A DNA stretch of 34,172 nucleotides from positions 1 through 34,172 of the forward strand of contig QHXX01000048.1 of assembly GCA_003223135.1 (NCBI GenBank), written 5' to 3'. Shown here one piece after another: positions 1 to 6,814 of the stretch; within the stretch, counting starts at the first letter, position 1; each line of letters starts with the position of its first letter. The stretch is from Acidobacteriota bacterium. GTDB taxonomy: Bacteria > Acidobacteriota > Polarisedimenticolia > Gp22-AA2. The notes under the pieces are model-generated. The model was not told where the DNA came from. It searched no databases and saw only the letters and a program-made list of their open reading frames with translations. Position numbers and translations under genes: made by a program.

Positions 1-867
1 GGCTTCTGGTATCTCTGTCTTTACGAGCCGCGGTATGGCGGGAGCGGAGCCGTCGGCGGCCGCACGTTGATCTTCGCGCATCGGGGCCTCGGCAACTACG
101 GTCCTGACAACAGCCTGTACGCGGCGAAGCAGGCGTACGCCGACGGCTTCGACGGCGTCGACGTGGACGGCCAGCTCACCCGGGACGGGAAGATCGTCAT
201 CTTCCACGACCTGAGCGTCGACCGCCTGACCGGCGGCACGGGCAGGGTCTCCGAGCACACTCTCGAAGAGCTCACGAAGCTCGATCTCGCGCCCAAGTTC
301 AAGCCGGGGATGACCGGCGCGTTCGTCGCCCCGTTCGAGGAGTTCGTCGAGCAGTCCGGTGGGAAGGGAATCCTCATGGTCGAGCTCAAGGTGCCCTCGG
401 CGTCCCCGACCGGCATCGAGCAGGAGGCGGTGCGGATCATCAGGGATCACGACGCCCGCGACCGCGTCTTCTTGAGCTCGTTCAACCCGGTCGTCCTCAA
501 CCGCCTCAAGCGGATCGATCCCGGCATCCGAACCGTGCTTATCTTCATGGATACCAACTGGAACGCGGAGCTGCTCAAAGAGATCAAGAAAGGAGACCTC
601 GTCGATCTGCCCTGGTTCCTGCGCCGGGAATCGACCCGCCGGGCGATCCGCAAGTTCATCAGACCCGACTACCTGAGCGTCAATCACGAGGTCGCGGAGA
701 GCACCATCGACTGTCTTCTCGCAAGGGGATGGCCGATCTTCCTCTGGACTCCCGACAGGCCGGAGGATATCGCCCGCGCCGTGGCGAAGCATCCTTACGG
801 CATCATCTCGGATGAGCCGTATCGCGCGCGGGAGAGTGTGCGCGATGCCCAACGCCAGGCCCGATGA
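1..867 (+). CDS. Glycerophosphodiester phosphodiesterase family protein (5' end outside window)
   Basis: GDPD-family TIM-barrel phosphodiesterase, expected to hydrolyse glycerophosphodiesters to glycerol-3-phosphate and an alcohol. The frame is open back to base 1. The first start codon in the window is TTG at 67, but the preceding codons encode an aromatic stretch (GFWYLCLYEPRYGG) that looks like the end of a membrane segment, so the true start probably lies upstream. Visible family motifs are AHRG (first catalytic His), FHD (second catalytic His) and MVELK (a metal-ligand Glu). Two usually Glu positions are Asp here: PENT-like is PDNS, and the ExD metal motif is DVD. The gene overlaps the next one by 4 nt (ATGA), suggesting translational coupling. 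Family assignment is firm; substrate is unknown. Confidence 0.85.
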   Translation, partial: GFWYLCLYEPRYGGSGAVGGRTLIFAHRGLGNYGPDNSLYAAKQAYADGFDGVDVDGQLTRDGKIVIFHDLSVDRLTGGTGRVSEHTLEELTKLDLAPKFKPGMTGAFVAPFEEFVEQSGGKGILMVELKVPSASPTGIEQEAVRIIRDHDARDRVFLSSFNPVVLNRLKRIDPGIRTVLIFMDTNWNAELLKEIKKGDLVDLPWFLRRESTRRAIRKFIRPDYLSVNHEVAESTIDCLLARGWPIFLWTPDRPEDIARAVAKHPYGIISDEPYRARESVRDAQRQAR

Positions 868-1448
868 CCCTTCGGGAAGCCTCGCGCCGCCTGATCTCTC
901 CGCTCGGATCGGCCGTGATCGGTTTCGCCTGGGGCTTCGCGGAAGGGCTCTTCCTCTTCATCGTGCCCGACGTGTTCATCACCCTCGCAACGCTCTTCTC
1001 GCCCAGGCGCGGCGGGCTCGCCTGGGCGACATCCATCGTGGGTTCGGTCCTTGCCGTGTGCACCGCGTATGCCATCGCGGCGCATGATCCAAAAGGGTAC
1101 CGCGCGTTCCTGATCGCCCAGCCCGGCATTACCGAGGAGCTGGCGCGTCACGTCGAGGGCACGGTGAAGGAGACCGGGCTTCCCGTGACGCCACTCCTCG
1201 TGCTCGGGGGCGTACCCCTCAAGCTCTATGCATTCTCCGCTTTCTCCGCAGGGGTCCCTCTCCTCCCCGTTCTCGCCTGGACGCTCTTCGCCCGTTTCGT
1301 GCGTATCCTTCCTTCTTATCTTCTCTTCATCCTGATCGGCAGGACCTTCCGGGGATCGGTGGCGGCGCATCCCGGGGCCTGGCTCGGGCTCTGTCTCGGC
1401 GCGTGGGCGCTGTTTTACTGCTTCTATCTTGCGAAGATGGGGTGGTAG
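864..1448 (+). CDS. Small DedA/YqaA-like integral membrane protein
   Basis: A 194-residue hydrophobic protein with about four or five membrane segments. An N-terminal re-entrant-like stretch carries an acidic residue and a Pro-Asp (AEGLFLFIVPD), followed by a Gly-rich helix, a polar loop at about residues 75-110, and later an arginine-containing helix (ARFVRILPSYLLF). This order resembles DedA/YqaA (SNARE-associated) proteins, which are implicated in lipid scrambling or envelope homeostasis, but the resemblance is weak and I saw it only by eye. The ATG overlaps the stop of the upstream GDPD gene, so the two are probably co-translated. A joint role in membrane lipid turnover is inference. Confidence 0.6.
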   Translation: MTLREASRRLISPLGSAVIGFAWGFAEGLFLFIVPDVFITLATLFSPRRGGLAWATSIVGSVLAVCTAYAIAAHDPKGYRAFLIAQPGITEELARHVEGTVKETGLPVTPLLVLGGVPLKLYAFSAFSAGVPLLPVLAWTLFARFVRILPSYLLFILIGRTFRGSVAAHPGAWLGLCLGAWALFYCFYLAKMGW

Positions 1449-1783
1449 ACGGGTCGGGCCGAAGTTGGGGTTCGGTCCAGCGGTATGACCCCTGGTTGAG
1501 CACGGCGACCTGCTCGAGGGTGCTCCTCGCCCCGACCGAGGGTAAGGAGCAGTCTCCTATACTCCTGTACACGCAACCAGATGGACGATTCCAGGACCCC
1601 TCGCCGGCCGGGAGACGCCCGGCCGGCAGAGAAAAAAACGCCTGGACAGGCAGAATTCCGCTTGACGAAACACGAAATCCGGGGAATCTTAGGGTGCTCG
1701 ATTCAAATCGGTAAGTCCGCGTCGTTTCGGTCATGCCCGGGCCGAATGTGCTCGGGCCCATTCACGTTCAGAGGGGGGAGCCG
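1449..1783. other. Intergenic region, 335 nt, no convincing gene
   Basis: Lies between the DedA-like gene and the subtilase. It holds a perfect 10-bp-stem hairpin (1603-1627) and an isolated TTGACG at 1662-1667, a good -35 hexamer match. The best-placed -10 (AATCTT, 1685-1690, spacer 17) matches only 3 of 6, so a promoter for the protease gene is only suggested. Short open frames here lack a ribosome binding site and show no recognisable domain. Confidence 0.5.
1603..1627. repeat. Perfect hairpin, 10-bp stem
   Basis: GCCGGCCGGG (1603-1612), a 5-nt loop, then its exact reverse complement (1618-1627). The + strand continues AGAGAAAAAAA, so there is no U tract for a plus-strand terminator. It may still stop or protect the upstream GDPD/DedA transcript, which ends 155 nt earlier. 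Confidence 0.5.
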
Positions 1784-2860
1784 ATGAAGAGAATTGTACT
1801 CGTAGGGTCCGCTCTGCTGTTCCTGGTCGCCATCATGGCGGTGGAAAGACCACAGGCCGGCGGGTCCTCCGGTGGGAGCCGGTTCGCCGACGCGTCCGCT
1901 CTGGCCGTCCCGGGCGGCGCTCTGACTGTGTCCGTGGACCCGCGCCTTGAATCAGCCAAAGGACAGATCGACCTCGTGGTTGGGATGATCGACGCCCCGC
2001 TGGCGGTTGCTCATGGTCCCAACTTCAAGCAGCGCGGTGGCGCGCTCAATCCGGGCCAGCAGAAGGCGTACCTTCGTCAGCTGGGCCAGAAGCAGGACGC
2101 GCTGATGGGGCAGATCCGCGGTCTGGGGGGCCGTGAGCTGGGCCGGGTGGGCAAGGCGCACAACGCCGTTGTCATTTCCATCGACGCTTCCAGGATCAAG
2201 GACATCGAAGCCCTGCCGGGCATCAAGTCGATCCGACCGCTCATCAACTACGAGCTGGCCCTTAGCGAGACGGTTCCGTACATCGGAGCGTCGGCGGTTC
2301 ATGCCGAGGGCTTCACCGGCACAGGCACCAGGGTCGCCGTCCTGGACACGGGCATCGATTACACGCACGCCTTCTTCGGCGGTGCCGGGACCGCGGCGGC
2401 CTATACGGACGCCTATGGCACCAGCACCTCCGATGCGCGGAACAGGACTCTCGACGGGTTGTTCCCGACGGCAAAGGTGGTGGGCGGGTTCGACTTCGTC
2501 GGGGAAGTCTGGCCGACTCCGGACCCTGCCCGCTGCGGCTTCAACCCCAATGGTTCCCCGCGGGCATGCCTCGTCCCCGATCCCGATCCGATCGACTGCG
2601 GACCGGCCGCGATCGGTGCCCCTTGCGGCGGAGGCCACGGGTCTCACGTGGCCGACATCATCGGCGGGAATGATGGCGGCTTCCACAAGGGAGTCGCGCC
2701 GGGCGCGAGCCTTTACTGGCCCGTTCCGGGGTCGTGGTCGCGGTCGCGGCGGGCAACAACGCCGACAGGCCGTACATCACGAGTTCACCCGGTTCGGCGC
2801 CCGAGGTCATCAGCGTCGCGCAGACCCAGGTTCCGAGCGCGATCAAGTTCCCCCTCGTGA
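1784..2860 (+). CDS. Secreted subtilisin-family (S8) protease, N-terminal part of a frameshifted gene
   Basis: First half of a disrupted S8 serine endopeptidase. The start at 1784 is chosen for the strong GGGGGGAG ribosome binding site and the signal peptide that follows (MKRIVLVGSALLFLVAIMA). Residues of about 55-160 resemble an I9-type inhibitory propeptide (ending EALPGIKSIRP). The catalytic Asp is D188 in VLDTGIDYTH and the catalytic His is H285 in GGGHGSHVAD. Homology ends at GVAPGASLY (codon ending 2716); after that this frame reads Arg/Ser-rich sequence to a stop at 2860. The enzyme continues in another frame from about 2725. About 60-70 residues that normally lie between these points, including the NMSLG-type strand, appear to be missing. 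The fragment alone cannot be an active protease. Pseudogene or assembly error. Confidence 0.8.
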   Translation: MKRIVLVGSALLFLVAIMAVERPQAGGSSGGSRFADASALAVPGGALTVSVDPRLESAKGQIDLVVGMIDAPLAVAHGPNFKQRGGALNPGQQKAYLRQLGQKQDALMGQIRGLGGRELGRVGKAHNAVVISIDASRIKDIEALPGIKSIRPLINYELALSETVPYIGASAVHAEGFTGTGTRVAVLDTGIDYTHAFFGGAGTAAAYTDAYGTSTSDARNRTLDGLFPTAKVVGGFDFVGEVWPTPDPARCGFNPNGSPRACLVPDPDPIDCGPAAIGAPCGGGHGSHVADIIGGNDGGFHKGVAPGASLYWPVPGSWSRSRRATTPTGRTSRVHPVRRPRSSASRRPRFRARSSSPS

Positions 2861-4638
2861 TCAGCTCTCCGGCCGCCATTGCCGGGACCTATGCAAACAC
2901 GGAGACCGTCGATTGGGCGCCGATCGGTGCCGGCTTCACCGATAAGACCATCGCCTTCGTCGGCCGCGGCTGTCCGGCCGGGACGGTGTCTCCGGGTGGC
3001 GATCCTTACCTCGCCGATCCCGCCGGCAAGGTCGCCCTGATCGACCGCGGCGCGTGCAACGTCAGCCTCAAGGTGGACCGCGCCGCCAAGGCGGGGGCCG
3101 TCGGGGTGCTGATCGGGCTGGTGGCGGCCGGTGACGCGATCTCCTTCTCCTTCGGCGGTGGCGACACGTTCGTGCCGACCCTGGTGATCCAGCAGAGCCT
3201 CTCCAACTCGATCAAGGCGAATATCGCCGCTCCGGTCATCGCGAGCTGCTCGCCCGCCGTGACCACGCCGCTCGTCATGAGTATGGTCAGCACCTCGGCG
3301 CGCGGTCCGAGCGTCAGCTACAACGCGATCAAGCCGGACATCGGGGCGCCCGGCGCATCGGTCTCGGCCGACGCGGGCTCGGGAACGGGTCAGTCCGCCT
3401 TCGGTGGTACCTCCGGGGCGACACCCATGATCGCGGGCTCGTCGGCGCTCCTGCTCCAGAAGTACCCCTCGCGCACGCCGTCCGAGATCAAGTCGGTGCT
3501 GATGAACACGGCCGAGACGAACATCAAGATCAACCCGGCCCTGCTGCCCGGCGTCCTGGCGCCGATCACCCGGATCGGCGGGGGCGAAGTTCGCGTGAAC
3601 CGGGCGGCCGACAGCACGACGGCGGCGTGGGACGACGGTGACGCTAATCTGGGGGGGGGCCTGTCCTTTGGCTACCTGGCGGCGACGGGGCTCAAGAGCA
3701 TCAGCAAGACGGTCGCGGTGCGCAATTACGGCTCCACGGCACGCACCTACACGATCACGCCGTCGTTCCGTTACGCCAATGACGCGGCGAGCGGGGCCGT
3801 GACCTTGGACGCACCCGCGAGCCTCGTCGTACCGGGCAACAGCAGCGCGACCTTCAAGAGGTCGGCGGCGGTAACGCCCGCTTCCCACGATGTCACGCTC
3901 GTCGGCGGCACCGGAAGTCTGGCGCTGAGCAACGCGACGGGCGCCATCGCCGGGCGCGTGGATTCCTTCTCGCTTCTGGGGACGAGCGGCAAAATCCCTA
4001 ATCCGTTCCTGCCGAATCCGGGCGACAACTTCGCGGTCGTTGACCTGAGAGCGGTGGGGGCGCGCCTGGTCGGCATCGGGGGCGGGAATTTCGGCGTCCA
4101 GTTCGCCGTCAACACCTTCGGCGCAAGGTCGCACCCCAACTACCCGGCCGAGTTCGACATCTATATCGACAACAACCGTGACGGGGACCCCGACTTCGTC
4201 GTCTTCAACGCCGAGAACGGCGCATTCGGGTCCTCGGGGCAGAACTTGACCGCCGTGTTCAATCTCACCACGGGCACGTCGGCCGCGTTCTTCTTCACCG
4301 ACGCCGACCTGGACTCGGCGAACGCGATCCTGACGGCGCCGCTCTCGGCCCTGGGCCTGACACCCGGCACGCAGTTCGACGTCTCGTTCTACGCGTTCGA
4401 CAACTACTTCACGGGCGCCCTGACAGATTTCATCGAGGGCAAGACGTACACCCTGGGCGTTCCGCGCTTCTTCGGGTCGGGCGTCCCCCCCGCCGGCGTG
4501 CCGGCGGGCGGGAGCAGCACGCTCACGATCGACGCCATCCCGGGTGGTGATGCGGCGTCGCCGTCGCAGACCGGGCTCCTGCTCATGCTCCGGGACTCCA
4601 AGTCCGAGCGAGAGGCGAGCTCCATCACGGTTCATTGA
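2734..4638 (+). CDS. Subtilisin-family (S8) protease, C-terminal part of the same frameshifted gene
   Basis: Second half of the disrupted S8 protease. Similarity resumes at about 2725 (SGVVVAVAAGN), with the oxyanion-hole Asn in AAGNNA, and the catalytic Ser is S227 of this fragment in GGTSGATP. Between them is a protease-associated (PA) domain inserted in the catalytic domain (fragment residues about 75-175; GKVALIDRGACN and AGAVGVLIGL are typical). After the catalytic domain come beta-rich regions, one with an Asp-rich run (YIDNNRDGDPDF) that may bind calcium. The GTG at 2734 lies inside the catalytic domain and has no ribosome binding site, so this is not an independent gene. A run of nine G lies in-frame at 3651-3659. 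The gene ends just before two hairpins. Confidence 0.8.
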   Translation: MVAVAAGNNADRPYITSSPGSAPEVISVAQTQVPSAIKFPLVISSPAAIAGTYANTETVDWAPIGAGFTDKTIAFVGRGCPAGTVSPGGDPYLADPAGKVALIDRGACNVSLKVDRAAKAGAVGVLIGLVAAGDAISFSFGGGDTFVPTLVIQQSLSNSIKANIAAPVIASCSPAVTTPLVMSMVSTSARGPSVSYNAIKPDIGAPGASVSADAGSGTGQSAFGGTSGATPMIAGSSALLLQKYPSRTPSEIKSVLMNTAETNIKINPALLPGVLAPITRIGGGEVRVNRAADSTTAAWDDGDANLGGGLSFGYLAATGLKSISKTVAVRNYGSTARTYTITPSFRYANDAASGAVTLDAPASLVVPGNSSATFKRSAAVTPASHDVTLVGGTGSLALSNATGAIAGRVDSFSLLGTSGKIPNPFLPNPGDNFAVVDLRAVGARLVGIGGGNFGVQFAVNTFGARSHPNYPAEFDIYIDNNRDGDPDFVVFNAENGAFGSSGQNLTAVFNLTTGTSAAFFFTDADLDSANAILTAPLSALGLTPGTQFDVSFYAFDNYFTGALTDFIEGKTYTLGVPRFFGSGVPPAGVPAGGSSTLTIDAIPGGDAASPSQTGLLLMLRDSKSEREASSITVH

Positions 4639-4645
4639 TGTGGGT

Positions 4646-4673
4646 GCGGTAGCGGCGGGGGAGCCGCTACCGC
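4646..4673 (+). terminator. Hairpin directly after the subtilase gene
   Basis: GCGGTAGCGGC (4646-4656), a 6-nt loop, then its exact 11-nt complement (4663-4673), starting 8 nt after the stop codon. What follows is only moderately T-rich, so it is more likely a 3' stabiliser or first part of a tandem terminator than a full intrinsic terminator. Confidence 0.6.
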
Positions 4674-4690
4674 AGTCTCTTCGATTCCGC

Positions 4691-4742
4691 CTCGCCGGCG
4701 GTCGCCGTCAAGCTCGACGGAGGCCGCCGGCGAGGTTTTTTT
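4691..4742 (+). terminator. Rho-independent terminator of the subtilase gene
   Basis: CTCGCCGGCGG (4691-4701) pairs perfectly with 4724-4734. An inner CCGTC/GACGG pair (4705-4709, 4716-4720) extends the stem, and the hairpin is followed by seven T (4736-4742). This is a classical intrinsic terminator on the plus strand. Confidence 0.85.
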
Positions 4743-4873
4743 CACGCCTTGTCGAACATCGGGCGGAGAATGACCGGCCGGACGGGAATGACTCCAGCGC
4801 AAGCTCCGGGCTATCCGCCGAGGCGCTAAAGGCCCGAGGAGGCTCTGTGGCGTTGAGGAAGTGAGGGAGGAGT

Positions 4874-4892
4874 GGCGGGCTCTCAGCCCGCC
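4874..4892 (-). terminator. Hairpin 3' of the Cys-rich gene
   Basis: GGCGGGC, loop TCTCA, GCCCGCC: a perfect 7-bp stem 28 nt past the stop of the minus-strand Cys-rich gene. Read on the minus strand the loop is TGAGA. No T tract follows, so termination is uncertain. A similar GGGC-TGAGA hairpin follows the OmpA-family gene at 19061-19084. Confidence 0.4.
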
Positions 4893-4919
4893 TCGTGTAG
4901 AGGTTCGTCCGGCACTTTC

Positions 4920-5843
4920 TTACCCCGTGCTGGAAGGCTCGCAGAGACCGTTCACGCACGACTCGCCGGGATTACACCTGCTTCGACACATCCCGTCGAT
5001 GCAGTCCTCGCAAGCGTTCGGACTGCACAGACTGTGACAGGCTCCGCCCGCACAGCGCTGGCAGGGTCCACAGTTGTCGATGCAGCCCTGCGGCGAGCAG
5101 GTTTGACAGATCGGGTCGCAGAACGGCCTGCAGGAGCCCGATTGGCAGGTCAGGCACTGACCGCGATCGCAGTTATCCGTGCAGATGCCGGCGAGACAGG
5201 TCTCGCACGTGGCACAGGAACTCACGCAGGTTCCACCCACGCCGCAGGTAAGACACTGAGTGTCGTCGCAGGTGCTCTGGCAGACTCCGGCCACGCAGGC
5301 CTGGCACAGGGTCGGATTGCAGGGACCGCAGCTTCCGTTCACACACGTCTGGCAGGAGCCGCATCGGGTCTGGCAGGTCCCGCTGATGCAATTGTCGCAG
5401 GCCCCACACTGGACTCGACAGGTTCCGGCCACGCAGGCCTGGCACGCGCCCGCGTCGCAATCCAGCGCGTTATTGTCGATGATACCGTCGCAGTCATCGT
5501 CCACTCCGTTGCAAATCTCGGGTGGTTCAGCTGCGGAGGGACTGTGGACCTTGTAGAACACGGTGCCCGGGGGTGCCGGGTCGATCCAGATTCTGCCATC
5601 GGTCACGCCGAGCGAGGTGTCAGCGCGACACAGGGCCTTCACGTCCGCCGATCGGAAGACCTCGAAGGTTGGCTGGCCACCCGTCCACTCCAGAGTCACA
5701 TCGAGCGGGCCGGGTCCATGCTTCACCATCAGCACGATCTCCGGAGGGGGACTTTGGGCAACCGACGGGAAGGACAGGATGGAGAGGATCAGGAGCGCCA
5801 GGCCGACCGACCGCTTCCTCAGGGTTCCGTTCAGGGGGTGCAC
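4920..5843 (-). CDS. Secreted Cys-rich repeat protein with MopE-type putative metal-binding motif
   Basis: A 307-residue exported protein of unknown function. It starts with GTG and has a signal peptide to about residue 30 (hydrophobic LALLILSILSF). Residues of about 35-105 look like a small beta-sandwich with WTGG and VFYKVHS. Residues 111-124 (CNGVDDDCDGIIDN) match the Cys/Asp motif annotated as putative metal-binding or MopE-like. From about residue 129 to the end are eleven tandem units of about 15 residues, C-x(2-4)-C-x2-C-x(4-5)-C-x(2-3), with the third and fourth Cys usually framing VAGTC-, ISGTC- or VNGSC-like sequence. The last unit has three Cys. In total there are about 46 Cys. Disulfide-linked or metal-loaded extracellular structure is inference. 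A CRP-type operator lies 133 nt upstream, next to a Crp/Fnr gene. Confidence 0.8.
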   Translation of the reverse strand: MHPLNGTLRKRSVGLALLILSILSFPSVAQSPPPEIVLMVKHGPGPLDVTLEWTGGQPTFEVFRSADVKALCRADTSLGVTDGRIWIDPAPPGTVFYKVHSPSAAEPPEICNGVDDDCDGIIDNNALDCDAGACQACVAGTCRVQCGACDNCISGTCQTRCGSCQTCVNGSCGPCNPTLCQACVAGVCQSTCDDTQCLTCGVGGTCVSSCATCETCLAGICTDNCDRGQCLTCQSGSCRPFCDPICQTCSPQGCIDNCGPCQRCAGGACHSLCSPNACEDCIDGMCRSRCNPGESCVNGLCEPSSTG

Positions 5844-5975
5844 GTGCCCTCGCGGCTGCGAAATGATCGCTCCTGGACTGGATTTTCTGGCCCCTCGAAC
5901 TGTCGCCGTGAGCGCTCAGATTAGCAGAAATTCGACGCCTCGAGTGAAGTAAATGGGTGCCGGGCGCGATCCGAA

Positions 5976-5991
5976 TGTGACCGGAGTCACC
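5976..5991. promoter_or_regulatory. Putative CRP-type operator TGTGA-N6-TCACC
   Basis: TGTGA (5976-5980), six bases, TCACC (5987-5991): 9 of 10 positions of the classical CRP consensus TGTGA-N6-TCACA. It sits 133 nt upstream of the Cys-rich gene and 155 nt past the end of a crp-family gene. That regulator keeps the R-E-x3-R recognition-helix residues that read this half-site in E. coli CRP. Activation of the Cys-rich gene is inference. Confidence 0.55.
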
Positions 5992-6063
5992 GAAGAAGAG
6001 ATTGCGGTGATGCTAGTGTGGCCTCACCACACACGCCCACCTCCTTCGGCCCATTCGAGGGAC

Positions 6064-6132
6064 TGTCCGCCCTCCGGTCCGAGGAGTGGCGTAGACCGAG
6101 TTGACCGTCGACCGAGGGCCGGAGGGCGGACA
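6064..6132. repeat. 14-bp perfect inverted repeat, 41-nt spacer
   Basis: TGTCCGCCCTCCGG (6064-6077) and its exact reverse complement (6119-6132) flank 41 nt. The right arm ends 13 nt past the stop of the crp-family gene. It could form a long 3' hairpin on that transcript. No T tract follows on the minus strand, and I saw no second copy in the window. Confidence 0.6.
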
Positions 6133-6145
6133 CGGGGGTAGCGTC

Positions 6146-6814
6146 TCAGGCCTCAGCGCGATGGACCCGGTCCAGGGCATGCCGGTTCAGGATCTCAATC
6201 CGCCTCCGACCCAGTCGCAGCATGCCCGACTCTTGAAAGGCCTCCAGCGTCCTGCTGACCACCTCGCGGGTCGTCCCCAGTTCGTCTGCCAGCATCTGAT
6301 GGGTGACGGTGATGGGTTCCCGGTGGAGGAGCAGGCGCGAGGCCAGTCGCTGATCGACGCGGCGGAAGGCCACGTCGTCGATCAGGGCCATCAGGTGCGC
6401 CATCCTCTGAGACAGGAATTGGAATACGAAGACCCGGAAGGGCGAGGAACCCAGGATCATTTCCAGGAACAGGCTCCGCGGAACGCTGAAGAGGGTCAGC
6501 CCGGTCTCGGCCGCCCCTATCGCGGGGTAGGGACTCCCCCCGAGGAGAGCCACGACCGTGATGACGCAGCTCTCCCCCGGGTTCAAACGGTACAGGAGGA
6601 TTTCGTGTCCTTCGGGGCTGCATTTCGTGGCCCGGATCACGCCTTCGACGAGCAACGGGTAGTGAGTGCAAGGACTCCCTTCTTCAAAGAGTCTCCGGCC
6701 GGCCGGGGCCTGAACGAGCCTGGAGGTCTGTTCGACCTTGCCTAGAAGGTCCCCAGGCAATTCTTCGAGTACCGGATAGCAGCGAAAGAGCCTCTCCCGA
6801 TCGGTCCTGTTCAT
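6146..6814 (-). CDS. Crp/Fnr-family transcriptional regulator
   Basis: A 222-residue DNA-binding regulator of normal family length. The start at 6814 (MNRTDRERLF) is preferred over an 86-residue upstream extension because of a GGGGG ribosome binding site and family length. Residues of about 15-130 form a cyclic-nucleotide-type beta roll, followed by a long dimer helix (about 130-160) and a winged helix (about 165-215; VTHQMLADELGTTREVVSR). The recognition helix has R183, E184 and R188, equivalent to CRP R180/E181/R185. The segment YPAIGAAE lacks the Arg that binds the cAMP phosphate in CRP, and there is no FNR-type N-terminal Cys cluster, so the ligand is unknown. A TATAAT lies upstream. Its likely target is the operator at 5976-5991. 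Confidence 0.9.
   Translation of the reverse strand: MNRTDRERLFRCYPVLEELPGDLLGKVEQTSRLVQAPAGRRLFEEGSPCTHYPLLVEGVIRATKCSPEGHEILLYRLNPGESCVITVVALLGGSPYPAIGAAETGLTLFSVPRSLFLEMILGSSPFRVFVFQFLSQRMAHLMALIDDVAFRRVDQRLASRLLLHREPITVTHQMLADELGTTREVVSRTLEAFQESGMLRLGRRRIEILNRHALDRVHRAEA

Larger units (their letters stand above)
5844..6145. other. Intergenic region, 302 nt, with operator and inverted repeat
   Basis: Lies between the crp-family gene (stop at 6146) and the start of the Cys-rich gene, both on the minus strand. It contains a CRP-type palindrome (5976-5991) and a 14-bp inverted repeat (6064-6132). On the minus strand TGCTAATCT (complement of about 5918-5926) resembles an extended -10 element, with no good -35. 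No gene is supported; a small plus-strand frame at 5953-6141 has no ribosome binding site or known domain. Confidence 0.5.

Noticed and set aside
2785-4635. Minus-strand open frame of 616 codons opposite the subtilase
   Set aside because: Arg/Gly/Asp-rich translation with no domain, no ribosome binding site, and antisense to a clearly coding frame. It is a high-GC shadow.
4930-5460. Repeated DNA in the Cys-rich gene as a CRISPR array or microsatellite
   Set aside because: The units vary in length and sequence and are in-frame Cys-rich codons with no constant direct repeat or spacers.
5953-6141. Small plus-strand frame of 62 codons
   Set aside because: No ribosome binding site, Arg/Pro-rich, and it spans the operator and the inverted repeat.
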